Notes under the pieces: model-generated
Database searches by the model: none
Seen by the model: the letters and a program-made list of their open reading frames with translations, nothing else
Told to the model about the DNA's origin: nothing
Shown here: piece by piece, positions 42,675 through 51,774 of the stretch
Position numbering within the stretch: the first letter of the stretch is position 1
Layout: each line of letters starts with the position of its first letter
Position numbers and translations under genes: made by a program
Source: JAVBOW01 sp031550125
GTDB lineage: Bacteria > Bacteroidota > Bacteroidia > Bacteroidales > Rikenellaceae
Length of the DNA: 51,774 bases
NCBI GenBank assembly: GCA_031550125.1
Contig: JAVBOW010000022.1
Coordinates: forward strand, 1 to 51,774
Reading direction: 5' to 3'

Positions 42675-45119
42675 ATGAAAAAACTCCTTTTGACGCTAAG
42701 CCTTTTTTTTGCCTGCGCCGCCGCCGTGGCGCAGCAGGCCGATTCGGATCTTTCCGAAGGGGACGGAGTCCGTATTCCGGACGGCGATTTGCAGGTAGAA
42801 TCCCAGAACGACGTTTTTTATATCCCTTTGGCCGAAGCGGGCGATATCTGGTCGCGCATGGCGCGCTATAATTTCCAGTCGGCGCGTTTTCTGCGCCGCG
42901 GCTCCGGCCCGTTGCTGCCGGACGCTTCGCTGGACGGCCTGGAGTTGGGCGTCACGGCCTCGGGAGCGCCGGATTACATTCTGCGCTCCGCACTCAGGCG
43001 CGTGGCGGCGAGTTATGCGCTTACTCCGGGTTTCGTACCCGCCCCGGGCTGCGCCGGTACGCTCTCCGGCATGGAGATATTCTCAGTCAGGCCCTCCTCG
43101 GCCCGCCCCGGCGCGTCGGCCCGCCTGACGGCCTCCGACCGCAGCGCCCGCCTGGGGATGGACGCCTCGTCGGCAGGTTCCTGGGCGAACGGCTTGTGGC
43201 ATTACAGCCTGGCTGTCTCCCGCCGTTGGGGTCGCGACGCTCAGATACGCGGCGTGTTCCTCGACCAGACCGTACTTTCGGCCTCCTTCGAACGTCGTCT
43301 CGGCAAGGGGTCCGCAACCCTGTTCATACTTGCCGCCCCCTGCGTCTCTTCGTCCCGCACGGCCGCGGTGCAGGAGGTTTTCGACCTGACGGGCGACAAT
43401 CTTTACAATCCTTCGTGGGGGACATATGACGGCAGCGAACGAAGCAGCAGGGTCCGGAAGCAATTCACCCCCGTGGCCGTACTCCTCTGCGAGAGGCCCG
43501 CTGGGCGCGCCGGGACGTTCCGCGCCGCCGCTTCGGCAACGATAGGAGAGCGAAGCTACAGCGGCATAACGTGGTACGATGCGCCCAATCCTTTGCCCGA
43601 TCATTACAGCTACCTCCCGTCCCATGCCGGTTTCCTGCCCGCCGCAGAGGCTATTTCCGCTCTATGGCGCTCGGGCGACGACCGAACCGTCCGGATAGAT
43701 TGGGACGGGATGGCTCTTTCCAACCACTATTCGCCGTCAGGCCGCGCACGCTACATGGTCGATGCAGCGGTGGAGCGGGTAAGGAACCTCCAGTTTACCG
43801 CCTCTTTCCATGGGCGTCCCGGGCGTCGCCTTGAAACGTATTGCGGATTGAGGTTCTGCGCCGACGCCTCGGAACTTTTCGATCGAGCCGAAGATATGCT
43901 CATGTCTGTAGAGGCATACGATTACGATCCCTACAACCCCGGCGCCCCCAGCGATATGCGCGATCCGGGCCGCCGGATAGCCCGGGGCGACAAATTCCGC
44001 TACCACTACCGCCTCGGACGCAGCCGCGCCGCGGGATTCCTCGGTCTGGACTATGGTTCGGGACCCGCCAGGCTGGCCCTGGCGTTGGACGCAGGTACGG
44101 TGACGATGCGCCGAGAGGGCCTTTACGATAAGTATGGAGTGCCTGACGGCAGTTCCTTCGGGCGTTCGGACCTGCTTTCGTTTCCCGACTACAGGCTCAA
44201 CCTTTCGGCGGGCTACGCCTTTTCGTATCGCTGCCACGCCGCCCTGCGCGCCGTATTGGCGGCCATGGCTCCCGTATCGGGCGATATATACCCCTCTCCG
44301 CGCTATTGCAACGTCTCGGCCGCAGGCGTTAGGTCTACGCAGGTGGCTGGCGTGGAATCCTCGATCCGCATGCTTTGGGACGCCGTGACGCTGGAGGCGG
44401 CCGTATTCTATAACGCCACCGGAAGCCAGACAGAGATAATGCACTATTACGACGACCTTTCGGCCATATACGGCAACCTGGTGATGCACGGCGTCGAAAA
44501 GGAGTATTATGGAGCGGAGTTGGGGATGGAGGCGCGTTTTTCTCCGCGCGTGTCGCTGTTTGCCGCCGCGTCGGCGGTGTCGGGCAGCTATGCCAACAAT
44601 CCGCAAGCCGATTTTTACGACGACGCAACCTTTGCCAGGGTTTACTCCGCGAAGGCCTTTGTCCGTAATTGCCGCACAGGCTCCACCCCGCAGAGCGCCG
44701 CCACGTGCGAAGTGCGCTATCGCGGCGTCCGCGGCCTGATGGTGTCGGCGTCCGTGAGTTGCATGGCCGATAATTATATAACGCCCGATCCTGTGCGCCG
44801 CATGCGCCGCATCACCGATCGCGCCCCGTCGCCCGAGGCGTTGGCCGGCGTCGTGGCGCAGGAGAGGTTCGCCCCTCAGGCTGTCGCCGGACTCTTCGTT
44901 TCCCGGTCGTTCGATGTTGGCGGCGGCAGGATGACGTTCTCTGCGTCGGTGAACAACCTGCTCGACAACAGGGATATAATTTACAGCGGTTACGAGCAGA
45001 TGCGCTACTCGAGGTCATCGGCCGATTACGGCCGCAGCTACACTGTGGTTCCCATGCCGTCGAAATATCTCTATTCGCGGGGACGTACATGGTTCACCTC
45101 CGTAACTTACAGGTTTTAA
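42675..45119 (+). CDS. TonB-dependent receptor-like protein (mirror copy)
   Basis: Identical 814-residue outer membrane barrel protein to 6656-9100, with no N-terminal regulatory-like domain and a C-terminal TYRF. Confidence 0.77.
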   Translation: MKKLLLTLSLFFACAAAVAQQADSDLSEGDGVRIPDGDLQVESQNDVFYIPLAEAGDIWSRMARYNFQSARFLRRGSGPLLPDASLDGLELGVTASGAPDYILRSALRRVAASYALTPGFVPAPGCAGTLSGMEIFSVRPSSARPGASARLTASDRSARLGMDASSAGSWANGLWHYSLAVSRRWGRDAQIRGVFLDQTVLSASFERRLGKGSATLFILAAPCVSSSRTAAVQEVFDLTGDNLYNPSWGTYDGSERSSRVRKQFTPVAVLLCERPAGRAGTFRAAASATIGERSYSGITWYDAPNPLPDHYSYLPSHAGFLPAAEAISALWRSGDDRTVRIDWDGMALSNHYSPSGRARYMVDAAVERVRNLQFTASFHGRPGRRLETYCGLRFCADASELFDRAEDMLMSVEAYDYDPYNPGAPSDMRDPGRRIARGDKFRYHYRLGRSRAAGFLGLDYGSGPARLALALDAGTVTMRREGLYDKYGVPDGSSFGRSDLLSFPDYRLNLSAGYAFSYRCHAALRAVLAAMAPVSGDIYPSPRYCNVSAAGVRSTQVAGVESSIRMLWDAVTLEAAVFYNATGSQTEIMHYYDDLSAIYGNLVMHGVEKEYYGAELGMEARFSPRVSLFAAASAVSGSYANNPQADFYDDATFARVYSAKAFVRNCRTGSTPQSAATCEVRYRGVRGLMVSASVSCMADNYITPDPVRRMRRITDRAPSPEALAGVVAQERFAPQAVAGLFVSRSFDVGGGRMTFSASVNNLLDNRDIIYSGYEQMRYSRSSADYGRSYTVVPMPSKYLYSRGRTWFTSVTYRF

Positions 45120-45123
45120 AATT

Positions 45124-45921
45124 ATGAAAGCAACCTGCATATTGTTTCTTGCCGCGCTCTGCGGCTGCGGATACGACAGCTTCGACGCCCGCAGGCCCGA
45201 AGGGGCGTCCGGCGCTTTCAACGCCGATATAGCCACTTTGCGCGCCTCTTTCGCGTCGCCATACACGGTAGACCGGGACGTGGTGGTGTGCGGTACGGTG
45301 ACGACGTCGGATTCGGCGGGGAATTTTTACAGGGTATTCATGGTGGAGGACGGCGCAGGAGCCATAGAGATACGCGCCGGACTTTACGATCTGCACGCCC
45401 TCTATCCCGAGGGGTTGCAGGTTACGGTGGCCTTGCGCGGACTGACGTTAGGCATGCAGGCCGGGATATTGCAGGCGGGTTTCAAGGCTTTGCCTTCGTC
45501 GTACTATCCGGTGGAATACATAGGACACCCGGCCCTGCTGGAGAAATACGTGTCGAGGGTTTGTGTCGCCTCTCCCCCAGTCCCTTCGCCAACGCCGATA
45601 GCCTCGCTCGGCCGTGAGATGTGCGGCCGGCTTGTCCGCATACCTTCGCTCCGGTCATGCTCTGCGGAGGGCGCGTCATGGGCTTCGCCCTCCGCGGGTG
45701 CGGGCTATCCACCTTCGGACGGTTATCGCAAATTCAAAGACCCGGCGGGAGATTCCATACTCGTCGTCACGGATGGCTACGCCTCGTTCGCCGGCGAGTC
45801 CGTACCGTCTTTCGTGACGGCACTCACGGGCATCCTCTCCTTCGGTCCTGCGCCCGGAACCGGCGGCAAAGATATGTACGCGGTAAAGATGCGCGGCCCG
45901 GCCGACGCCGAAATCCCTTAG
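45124..45921 (+). CDS. DUF5689 lipoprotein (mirror copy)
   Basis: Identical 265-residue lipoprotein to 5854-6651; starts 4 bases after the receptor stop. Confidence 0.77.
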   Translation: MKATCILFLAALCGCGYDSFDARRPEGASGAFNADIATLRASFASPYTVDRDVVVCGTVTTSDSAGNFYRVFMVEDGAGAIEIRAGLYDLHALYPEGLQVTVALRGLTLGMQAGILQAGFKALPSSYYPVEYIGHPALLEKYVSRVCVASPPVPSPTPIASLGREMCGRLVRIPSLRSCSAEGASWASPSAGAGYPPSDGYRKFKDPAGDSILVVTDGYASFAGESVPSFVTALTGILSFGPAPGTGGKDMYAVKMRGPADAEIP

Positions 45922-45962
45922 GCGGCGCAGGCGCAAACTGTTTACTTGTCGGATTAATTTGC

Positions 45963-45970
45963 TATCTTTG
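45963..45970 (+). promoter_or_regulatory. -7 box for the DHS-like unit (mirror copy)
   Basis: TATCTTTG, 36 bases before ATG 46007; mirror of 5805-5812. Confidence 0.65.
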
Positions 45971-46006
45971 CACGTTACACCGCAAAATCAAAAATATATA
46001 AAGAAT

Positions 46007-46978
46007 ATGAAAGGACCAGTATCGCAATTCATCACCCATCACTACCGCCACTTCAACTCGGCCGCCCTGATCGACGCCGCAAAAGGCTACGAAACCCACC
46101 TGCTCGAGGGCGGCAAAATGATGGTGACCCTCGGGGGGGCCATGAGTACGGCCGAGCTGGGCATCTCGCTGGCCGAGATGATCCGTCAGGACAAGGTGCA
46201 TATAATAACCTGCACCGGGGCCAACCTCGAGGAGGATATAATGAACCTCGTGGCCCATTCGCACTACAGACGCGTGCCGAATTACCGCGACCTCACCCCC
46301 GAACAGGAGCGTGAACTGCTCGATAACCACATGAATCGCGTCACGGACACCTGCATTCCCGAGGAGGAGGCTTTCCGCCGCCTGCAGGGCCACATATCGA
46401 AGATATGGAAGGATGCCGACGCCAAGGGCGAGCGCTACCTGCCGCACGAATACATGTACAAGATGCTGCTGAGCGGAGTGCTGGAGCAATATTACGAGAT
46501 AGATCCTGAAAACAGCTGGATGCTGGCCGCCGCCCGTAAGAACCTGCCGATAATCGTCCCGGGATGGGAGGATAGCACCATGGGCAACATATTCACGTCG
46601 TATGTCATAAAGGGCGAGGTGAAGGCCTCCACCATGAAGAGCGGCATAGAGTATATGATCTACCTGACGGAGTGGTACCGCGCCAACAGCCCGGGCAAAG
46701 GAGTGGGCTTCTTTCAGATAGGGGGCGGCATATCGGGCGATTTCCCCATCTGCGTGGTACCTATGATGTACCAGGACCTCGAATGGCAAGACGTGCCTTT
46801 CTGGGCCTATTTCTGCCAGATATCCGATTCCACCACATCCTACGGCTCCTATTCCGGCGCAGTGCCGAATGAGAAGATAACGTGGGGCAAGCTCGATGTA
46901 GATACTCCGAAATTCATCGTGGAGTCCGATGCGACGATCGTCGCCCCGTTGATTTTCGCATACGTCTTGGGCTGGTAG
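46007..46978 (+). CDS. Deoxyhypusine synthase family protein (mirror copy)
   Basis: Identical 323-residue product to 4797-5768, with the catalytic-type Lys295 in TWGKLD. Confidence 0.84.
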   Translation: MKGPVSQFITHHYRHFNSAALIDAAKGYETHLLEGGKMMVTLGGAMSTAELGISLAEMIRQDKVHIITCTGANLEEDIMNLVAHSHYRRVPNYRDLTPEQERELLDNHMNRVTDTCIPEEEAFRRLQGHISKIWKDADAKGERYLPHEYMYKMLLSGVLEQYYEIDPENSWMLAAARKNLPIIVPGWEDSTMGNIFTSYVIKGEVKASTMKSGIEYMIYLTEWYRANSPGKGVGFFQIGGGISGDFPICVVPMMYQDLEWQDVPFWAYFCQISDSTTSYGSYSGAVPNEKITWGKLDVDTPKFIVESDATIVAPLIFAYVLGW

Positions 46979-46986
46979 TCCGGCTT

Positions 46987-47760
46987 ATGGTTAAAGGTGT
47001 AGTCCGTTTTGCGCTTAACGCGCTGCCGCGTCCGCTTCTTCAGCGGCTTGCGCCGTTGGGCGTTCGCGTCCTGGCTTTGGGATGCCTCGGGCGCGGGGTC
47101 GAATGTCCGGTCTGCGGCCGCCGCTACCGCCGTTTCCTGCCTTACGGCTACGGGCGCATGCGTCCCAACGCCCTTTGCCCCGGCTGCATGGCGCTCGAGC
47201 GCCACAGGCTCATGCACCTCTACCTGCGGCGACGTACGGATTTCTACACCCCGCCGCCAGGTGTAAAGGTGCTTCATGTGGCTCCCGAAGCGTGTTTCAT
47301 AAAGCGTTTCCGTAAATTGCTCGGCGCCGGTTACGTCACAGGCGATCTATTTTCGCCCCTTGCCGACGTGAAGATGGATGTGCAGGATATCCCTTTCCCC
47401 GACAACCATTTCGACATAGTGTTCTGCAACCATATAATGGAACACGTTGACGACGACCGACGCGCCATGCGCGAACTGTACCGCGTCCTGAAACCGGGAG
47501 GGTGGGGGATAATCCAATCGCCGGTGGAGCATGGTCGCGCCGAAACCTACGAAGACGCCTCCATAACTTCGCCTGAGGAGCGTAGCCGGCACTTCGGACA
47601 GTACGACCACCTGCGCGTCTATGGCGCGGACTATCCCGCTCGCCTGGCCGAAGCCGGTTTCAATGTGACGCCCGAGGATTTCGTCGCCACGCTAACCCCG
47701 TCCGAAATAAAACTCTACGCCCTGCCAGGCGACGAAACCATCTTCAGGGTGGGCAAGTGA
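46987..47760 (+). CDS. Zinc-ribbon SAM-dependent methyltransferase (mirror copy)
   Basis: Identical 257-residue product to 4015-4788: CxxC pairs at 40/43 and 64/67, then a methyltransferase type-11 domain. Confidence 0.77.
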   Translation: MVKGVVRFALNALPRPLLQRLAPLGVRVLALGCLGRGVECPVCGRRYRRFLPYGYGRMRPNALCPGCMALERHRLMHLYLRRRTDFYTPPPGVKVLHVAPEACFIKRFRKLLGAGYVTGDLFSPLADVKMDVQDIPFPDNHFDIVFCNHIMEHVDDDRRAMRELYRVLKPGGWGIIQSPVEHGRAETYEDASITSPEERSRHFGQYDHLRVYGADYPARLAEAGFNVTPEDFVATLTPSEIKLYALPGDETIFRVGK

Positions 47761-47808
47761 GGCGCAGTGCCACCTGCGCGCCGTTACGGTTTACATATTA
47801 TCGTTATC

Positions 47809-47844
47809 GCGTTTACGCCCGCTGTATACAGCGGGCGTAAACGC
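47809..47844. repeat. 36-bp perfect palindrome (mirror copy)
   Basis: Self-complementary about the GTATAC centre; mirror of 3931-3966. Confidence 0.72.
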
Positions 47845-47928
47845 AGGCAGTCATTGCGGCCCAACATATAATTGCGGCTTATCCGGCCTTTACCATCCGA
47901 ACGTGTCGCACTCAATGATGTGTGGCCT

Positions 47929-47982
47929 CGCTTAAAAAAATAGCGGTTGCCGTACGTACGGCAACCGCTATTTTTTTAAGCG
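47929..47982. terminator. 54-bp palindromic terminator (mirror copy)
   Basis: Mirror of 3793-3846, between the convergent methyltransferase and lipoprotein B genes. Confidence 0.82.
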
Positions 47983-48012
47983 CCAACGCCGTTGCGGCGT
48001 GCGCGGGAAGTA

Positions 48013-49560
48013 TTATATTTTCATAATACCCTTAAGCGACAGCGCGTAGTATTGGCCGTCCCCTACACCGGCCTCGTTTTTGAGGATCCAGTTGTCCCAG
48101 ACGCCTTCGCCGGCGCTCGAGTGATTCGGGACAAGCCTTAGGGTTACCGTCGATCCTGCGGGTACGTTAACTACGGGGTAGAGATCGTTGTGGAAATCGA
48201 CATAATACAAAATGCCTTTACCCGTATTTTCCGTAGAGGCTATCGTGGCGACGTATTGGAGCGGCCCGTTGCCCACCTGGAAACATACGCCCACTTTAGA
48301 CGGGCCCGGAGCAGGCCTGCGGATGTTGATGACCATGTTTTGCAGGGTTATCGATGCGTCGGCGGGGGCGGATATGGTGGTCTCCACGTACGCCTGTTCC
48401 GTAAGTATCTGTTCGGGGCTAAGCTGTAGTTTGTTGAACCTGTTGGCGTTCAGCCATGAGCCTGCGGCTGGCGACGCCACGCCGGTTAAGTTGTAAGCAG
48501 GGTCTATGCGCGTAAGGTTCTTTACCAGGCAGTCGGAGGTAAGACCTACGTAGTCGGGAGTCCAGGGACAGAGGTTGCTGTTGCACAAAGGTTGGGCAAT
48601 AAGTTTTTCCGCGTCGGTAGTAGTTGGCAGGGCCGGGAAGTGCCAGGAAACGGAGAAAGGATTGCCTGGCAGCGAGTTGTCCGTGTCATACCAGTCCAGG
48701 TCGGTTACATAGCGATATCCTTTGGCGAAGCCGCCAGAGGGGATAAGTTTGAAGAACGAGCGGGTGCCTTTGTCCGTGATCATGCGGATCATGACGAGTT
48801 CGTCGCCGCCTACGCCGCCAGGAACCACCATCCAGAACTTACCGGGAGCGGCCGAAAGCATCAGATAGGGGGTCGCGGAGGGCAGGTGGAGGGCGATCGA
48901 AGTGCCGTAAGTGATTGACGAGCCGGTTACCGAAGCGGGAAATATCCCTTGCTCGGACTCCACTACTATGCTCTTAAGCTGGGCCATGTCCGAACCGGTA
49001 TTGACGACGTTGAACTCTATCAGCGCCGCGTCGGTCTGGAAGCCTACGCTCAACTCACCGTCGGCGGCCGTCGAAGATGCGTGCATAACGACATATTTGC
49101 CGATATTGGCGCTTATGCCGGCTGCCTCTTGTTGCTGGCTGAGCGGATAAGTGACGGTCGCATGATCGTTGCTTATGCATGCCGCGGGCGAATAAAGTTC
49201 ATAGGTTTCGCCGTTCAGGATAGGCAATGCGGTCGTGGATGTGAACCGTGACACGGAAGCGCCTGTTGCGGTAGCCGTGTACACTCCGTTGAGCGTAACC
49301 GGGTCTGATGCATGGAATGCTTTGATTTGGTCCGTATTGTCCCATAAAAGCTGGAACCCGCCTGCGTCGAGGTGCATGCGTCCGCTTTTAGTGAGCCATT
49401 CCTTCGCCTTGAAATCTTTGTTGCCGACGGCGCGGCCGGCTATCGATTCTATGCTGGCGTTTATTACTTGTGTTGCCTGTTCTGGACCGGACAACTTCTG
49501 TTCTTTGGCGCATCCGAAAACCACTGCCGCAATGGCTGATAGTAGAAATACTCTCTTCAT
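48013..49560 (-). CDS. Fimbrillin-like lipoprotein B (mirror copy)
   Basis: Identical 515-residue lipoprotein to 2215-3762, with lipid-bearing Cys17 and FWMV at 242-245. Confidence 0.67.
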   Translation of the reverse strand: MKRVFLLSAIAAVVFGCAKEQKLSGPEQATQVINASIESIAGRAVGNKDFKAKEWLTKSGRMHLDAGGFQLLWDNTDQIKAFHASDPVTLNGVYTATATGASVSRFTSTTALPILNGETYELYSPAACISNDHATVTYPLSQQQEAAGISANIGKYVVMHASSTAADGELSVGFQTDAALIEFNVVNTGSDMAQLKSIVVESEQGIFPASVTGSSITYGTSIALHLPSATPYLMLSAAPGKFWMVVPGGVGGDELVMIRMITDKGTRSFFKLIPSGGFAKGYRYVTDLDWYDTDNSLPGNPFSVSWHFPALPTTTDAEKLIAQPLCNSNLCPWTPDYVGLTSDCLVKNLTRIDPAYNLTGVASPAAGSWLNANRFNKLQLSPEQILTEQAYVETTISAPADASITLQNMVINIRRPAPGPSKVGVCFQVGNGPLQYVATIASTENTGKGILYYVDFHNDLYPVVNVPAGSTVTLRLVPNHSSAGEGVWDNWILKNEAGVGDGQYYALSLKGIMKI

Positions 49561-49582
49561 TTTAATCGGGTTAAAATGGTTT

Positions 49583-49735
49583 TTACCAAGTACCTCCGTC
49601 GCCGAAACCGGGTAATGTTCCTGGCACCGAGATGGCAAACCCTTGTTCTGCAACTACTTCGGTTATCTCCGCGACAGGAGAAACATAACTTTCGGCATTG
49701 AATGCCTCGGGCTGCAATGTGTTTTTCTTTTCCAT
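49583..49735 (-). CDS. 50-residue GFGDGGTW peptide, copy B (mirror copy)
   Basis: Identical 50-residue peptide to 2040-2192, ending 22 bases before lipoprotein B. Confidence 0.82.
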   Translation of the reverse strand: MEKKNTLQPEAFNAESYVSPVAEITEVVAEQGFAISVPGTLPGFGDGGTW

Positions 49736-49778
49736 AGATAGTATCGGGTTAATTTTTAGTATACGACTACATTCTGTG

Positions 49779-49808
49779 CAAAAATAACGTTTTTTTTCAC
49801 TCATGCAA
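49779..49808 (-). promoter_or_regulatory. Promoter for peptide B (mirror copy)
   Basis: Mirror of 1967-1996; the -7 box TATTTTTG is at 49779-49786 on the minus strand. Confidence 0.57.
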
Positions 49809-49818
49809 TGGAAAAACG

Positions 49819-49847
49819 AAAAAAACGGGGAAATTGTTTTCCCCGTT
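49819..49847 (-). terminator. Terminator after lipoprotein A (mirror copy)
   Basis: Mirror of 1928-1956: a 10-bp stem with a 4-base loop and a T tract on the minus strand. Confidence 0.82.
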
Positions 49848-49923
49848 CTTCGTTTTTTATGCTTTCCGGCAGCCTGTATCGCCGGCGTCTTTGCCTTATT
49901 CCGGCCGTGCCGTTCAGAGGTCG

Positions 49924-51555
49924 TTAAGTAGCCGGAACGACGTCGCCTATAATGGCGAGGGCCTCGCCCATGCCTTTTTTGAGCGTCCCTGCATCGTTAA
50001 CATCGGCCCATGAGCTGTTGAAGAACCACAGTCCCGCATTCGTACCGCTTTCTTTCCAGAACTGGACGAATTTCACAGATACCGGTTCGCCTGCAGGTAC
50101 TTGTACCGCTGTGGGCAAAACGATGTCTATACGACTGCCGCCTATGCTCGATACACCAGATAAATTGTTTACGTGCAATACATTAACCCATGTGCCACTC
50201 ACTCCTATTTTGTAAAATACGGAGAGTCCTTTGCCTGCGGCGGAGCCATTGCGACGGATATTGGCCTTGATGCGCTTAAGTGTTAGCGCATTGGTGGTCG
50301 ATACGAACTCAGTAAACACATACTGACCTTCACTATTGGCGTCCTCGACGGTCAGATCGCTATTCCATGTTCCCGTGCTGGGGAACTGTCCTCCCCATGC
50401 ATAATAAAGGGTTCCAGGTAATGCGCCGTTGGTATTTGCGACTTTCTTTTGTAAGTTGCTCGTTACGGCCACTTCGGGAGCGCTGCTTACGCCGGCAATG
50501 GGGCAAACGTTAGCTTTTCTCGTGTCATCCAGGGCTATAGTGCTGAAATTCCACGATATTTTATATTCGCCCGCGGTCACCGGCTGGCTTGGATCTATCC
50601 AGTCGAGGTTGACTATATAGCGTTTGCCCGGCGTCAGTCCGTAGTTGGTGCCGCTCCAGAGGGGCATAGCCCTTTGAAAATGCTGTATCGAGCCGTCCAT
50701 GGCCTCTACATCGATTGAAAAACCGCGGTCTGACGGGATCGCGTCCCTGTTGCGCATCACCATCCAGAATGTGGCGGGAGTAGCGCTGAGGGTGGGCGAG
50801 TCGGAAACGTTGAGTTTGACCGAATTGCGCTGATTGGCGTTGGTCGTTCCGTAGTTAATGGCTGTCGTGGCGTTGCCGGAGGATATTCCGCAATTCAACT
50901 TTGTCGAGAACGACAGGTTGGATGTGTTGTCGGTAATGGATATGCTTTTTACCTGCACTGCTGTACTCGCGCTGCTGGTGATATGGATCTCGAGCAGTGT
51001 GGGCAACGCCTCTATGGAGAAGGAGGCTGCGTCGTCGGCCGAGGCGGCGCTGACGGAGGAAGCCAGGGCGATGTAATTTTTCAAGTGAGCCGGGCTGCCC
51101 GTGACTGGTTGCGTTTGGTCGTCGGGAATAGTGATCTGAGGCGTGGCTCCGTCCGTTACCAACGCTTGAGGAGAGTACGCCCTGTAAAGTCCGCCCGATT
51201 TGATGAACCCGGCCGCTCCGGCAAACGTCCCGGAGGCCGAGCCTGCGGAGCCGGAGGCTACGGTGAATGCTTCCGGAGTGGTAAGGAATGCGTTGCCTCC
51301 CGCGTCGGCTTCGTAAATTACGATTTGATCGTCGGCTTCCCAGTTGAGGGTAAGCCCGTCGGAACCAAGCGCAACGCGCGAAGGATTCCATTCCGCCGGC
51401 AGAAAGTCGCAGTTACCGTTGGCGCGTCCTTCCGCGGATGTCATCGTAACCACCACGCCTGCGGTCTTTCCGCCTTTAACGTTAACGTCGGCCTGCTCTT
51501 TGGCGCAGCCTGCCGCCAGCATTGCGGCAGCCGAAAACAATAAGATCTTTTTCAT
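49924..51555 (-). CDS. Fimbrillin-like lipoprotein A (mirror copy)
   Basis: Identical 543-residue lipoprotein to 220-1851, with lipobox LAAGC and NWEADDQIVIY at 71-81. Confidence 0.67.
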   Translation of the reverse strand: MKKILLFSAAAMLAAGCAKEQADVNVKGGKTAGVVVTMTSAEGRANGNCDFLPAEWNPSRVALGSDGLTLNWEADDQIVIYEADAGGNAFLTTPEAFTVASGSAGSASGTFAGAAGFIKSGGLYRAYSPQALVTDGATPQITIPDDQTQPVTGSPAHLKNYIALASSVSAASADDAASFSIEALPTLLEIHITSSASTAVQVKSISITDNTSNLSFSTKLNCGISSGNATTAINYGTTNANQRNSVKLNVSDSPTLSATPATFWMVMRNRDAIPSDRGFSIDVEAMDGSIQHFQRAMPLWSGTNYGLTPGKRYIVNLDWIDPSQPVTAGEYKISWNFSTIALDDTRKANVCPIAGVSSAPEVAVTSNLQKKVANTNGALPGTLYYAWGGQFPSTGTWNSDLTVEDANSEGQYVFTEFVSTTNALTLKRIKANIRRNGSAAGKGLSVFYKIGVSGTWVNVLHVNNLSGVSSIGGSRIDIVLPTAVQVPAGEPVSVKFVQFWKESGTNAGLWFFNSSWADVNDAGTLKKGMGEALAIIGDVVPAT

Positions 51556-51575
51556 TCTTCTTCTCTTTTGGTAGG

Positions 51576-51728
51576 TTACCACGTGCCGCCGTCGCCGAAG
51601 CCGGGCAGCGTGCCGGGGACTGAGATGGCGAAACCTTCCTCCGCCGATACTTCGATCACCTCCACCGAGGGAGCGATATAGGCCTCGGCGAATAACGCCT
51701 GCGCCGTCAATGTGTTTTTCTTTTCCAT
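51576..51728 (-). CDS. 50-residue GFGDGGTW peptide, copy A (mirror copy)
   Basis: Identical 50-residue peptide to 47-199, 20 bases upstream of lipoprotein A on the minus strand. Confidence 0.82.
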   Translation of the reverse strand: MEKKNTLTAQALFAEAYIAPSVEVIEVSAEEGFAISVPGTLPGFGDGGTW

Positions 51729-51758
51729 ATATGGTCTTAGTTTGAGATTTACGACTTA

Positions 51759-51766
51759 CAAAGGTA
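51759..51766 (-). promoter_or_regulatory. -7 box for peptide A (mirror copy)
   Basis: CAAAGGTA, read TACCTTTG on the minus strand; mirror of 9-16, 8 bases from the window end. Confidence 0.6.
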
Positions 51767-51774
51767 GTAATTTT

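Larger units (their letters stand above)
25888..51774 (-). repeat. Right arm of the window-length inverted repeat
   Basis: Exact reverse complement of 1-25887. If the window is a fold-back contig, one arm is redundant. The arms are identical, so sequence alone cannot show which is native. Confidence 0.97.

Noticed and set aside
1..51774. Linear virus, plasmid or other element with giant terminal inverted repeats
   Set aside because: Gene content is ordinary chromosomal housekeeping. There is no polymerase, capsid, terminase, telomere resolvase or replication gene, and no unique segment lies between the arms.

Overview
The window is one 25,887-bp stretch written twice. Bases 25888-51774 are the reverse complement of bases 1-25887. 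Every gene compared on one arm has an identical product on the other, at coordinates summing to 51775, and I saw no mismatch in the non-coding stretches I compared. The centre of symmetry lies between bases 25887 and 25888, inside a GC-rich hairpin 3' of a dcp-like peptidase gene. The sequence cannot say which arm is native. The absence of divergence, the doubling of normally single-copy housekeeping genes and the position of the hinge on a hairpin make a fold-back artefact of assembly or amplification the most likely explanation. Real gene content is therefore probably about 26 kb, and right-arm entries should be read as copies.

The organism looks like a member of the Bacteroidota, probably Bacteroidales. 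The evidence is the promoter -7 boxes of the form TAnnTTTG, a MurF-alanine racemase fusion, a TonB-dependent receptor paired with a DUF5689 lipoprotein, fimbrillin-like lipoproteins, a TPR-type sensor kinase and a lipoprotein-type M3 peptidase. DNA is GC-rich yet uses many ATA (Ile) codons. A Rikenellaceae-like lineage is possible, but this is a guess.

Left arm, in order. (1) 1-3762: two tandem modules, each a promoter, a 50-residue peptide gene and a fimbrillin-like lipoprotein gene; the peptides share an identical 19-residue C-terminus. (2) 3763-4014: two long perfect hairpins. (3) 4015-5768, minus strand: a deoxyhypusine-synthase-like gene followed by a zinc-ribbon methyltransferase. (4) 5854-9100, minus: a TonB-dependent receptor and its DUF5689 partner lipoprotein. 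(5) 9306-13395, plus: a Gcr/PF10136 membrane protein and a TPR histidine kinase. (6) 13417-17395, minus: a tightly overlapping selenium operon mnmH-yedF-cysteine desulfurase-DUF3343-selD. (7) 17427-23688, minus: rsmE-mutS2-murF/alr-RsmI-like, overlapping or nearly so. (8) 23741-25852, plus: M3 metallopeptidase, divergent from rsmE.

The selenium operon forms a pathway: a desulfurase/lyase can release Se(0), the YedF and DUF3343 proteins may carry it, SelD makes selenophosphate, and MnmH uses that to make 2-selenouridine in tRNA. No selA or selB is present here. The rsmE-to-RsmI block serves ribosome modification, recombination or ribosome rescue, and peptidoglycan precursor synthesis. No tRNA, rRNA, CRISPR array, insertion sequence, phage gene or replication origin was seen. 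No gene-free stretch exceeds 300 bases; the longest is 252 bases (3763-4014 and its mirror).
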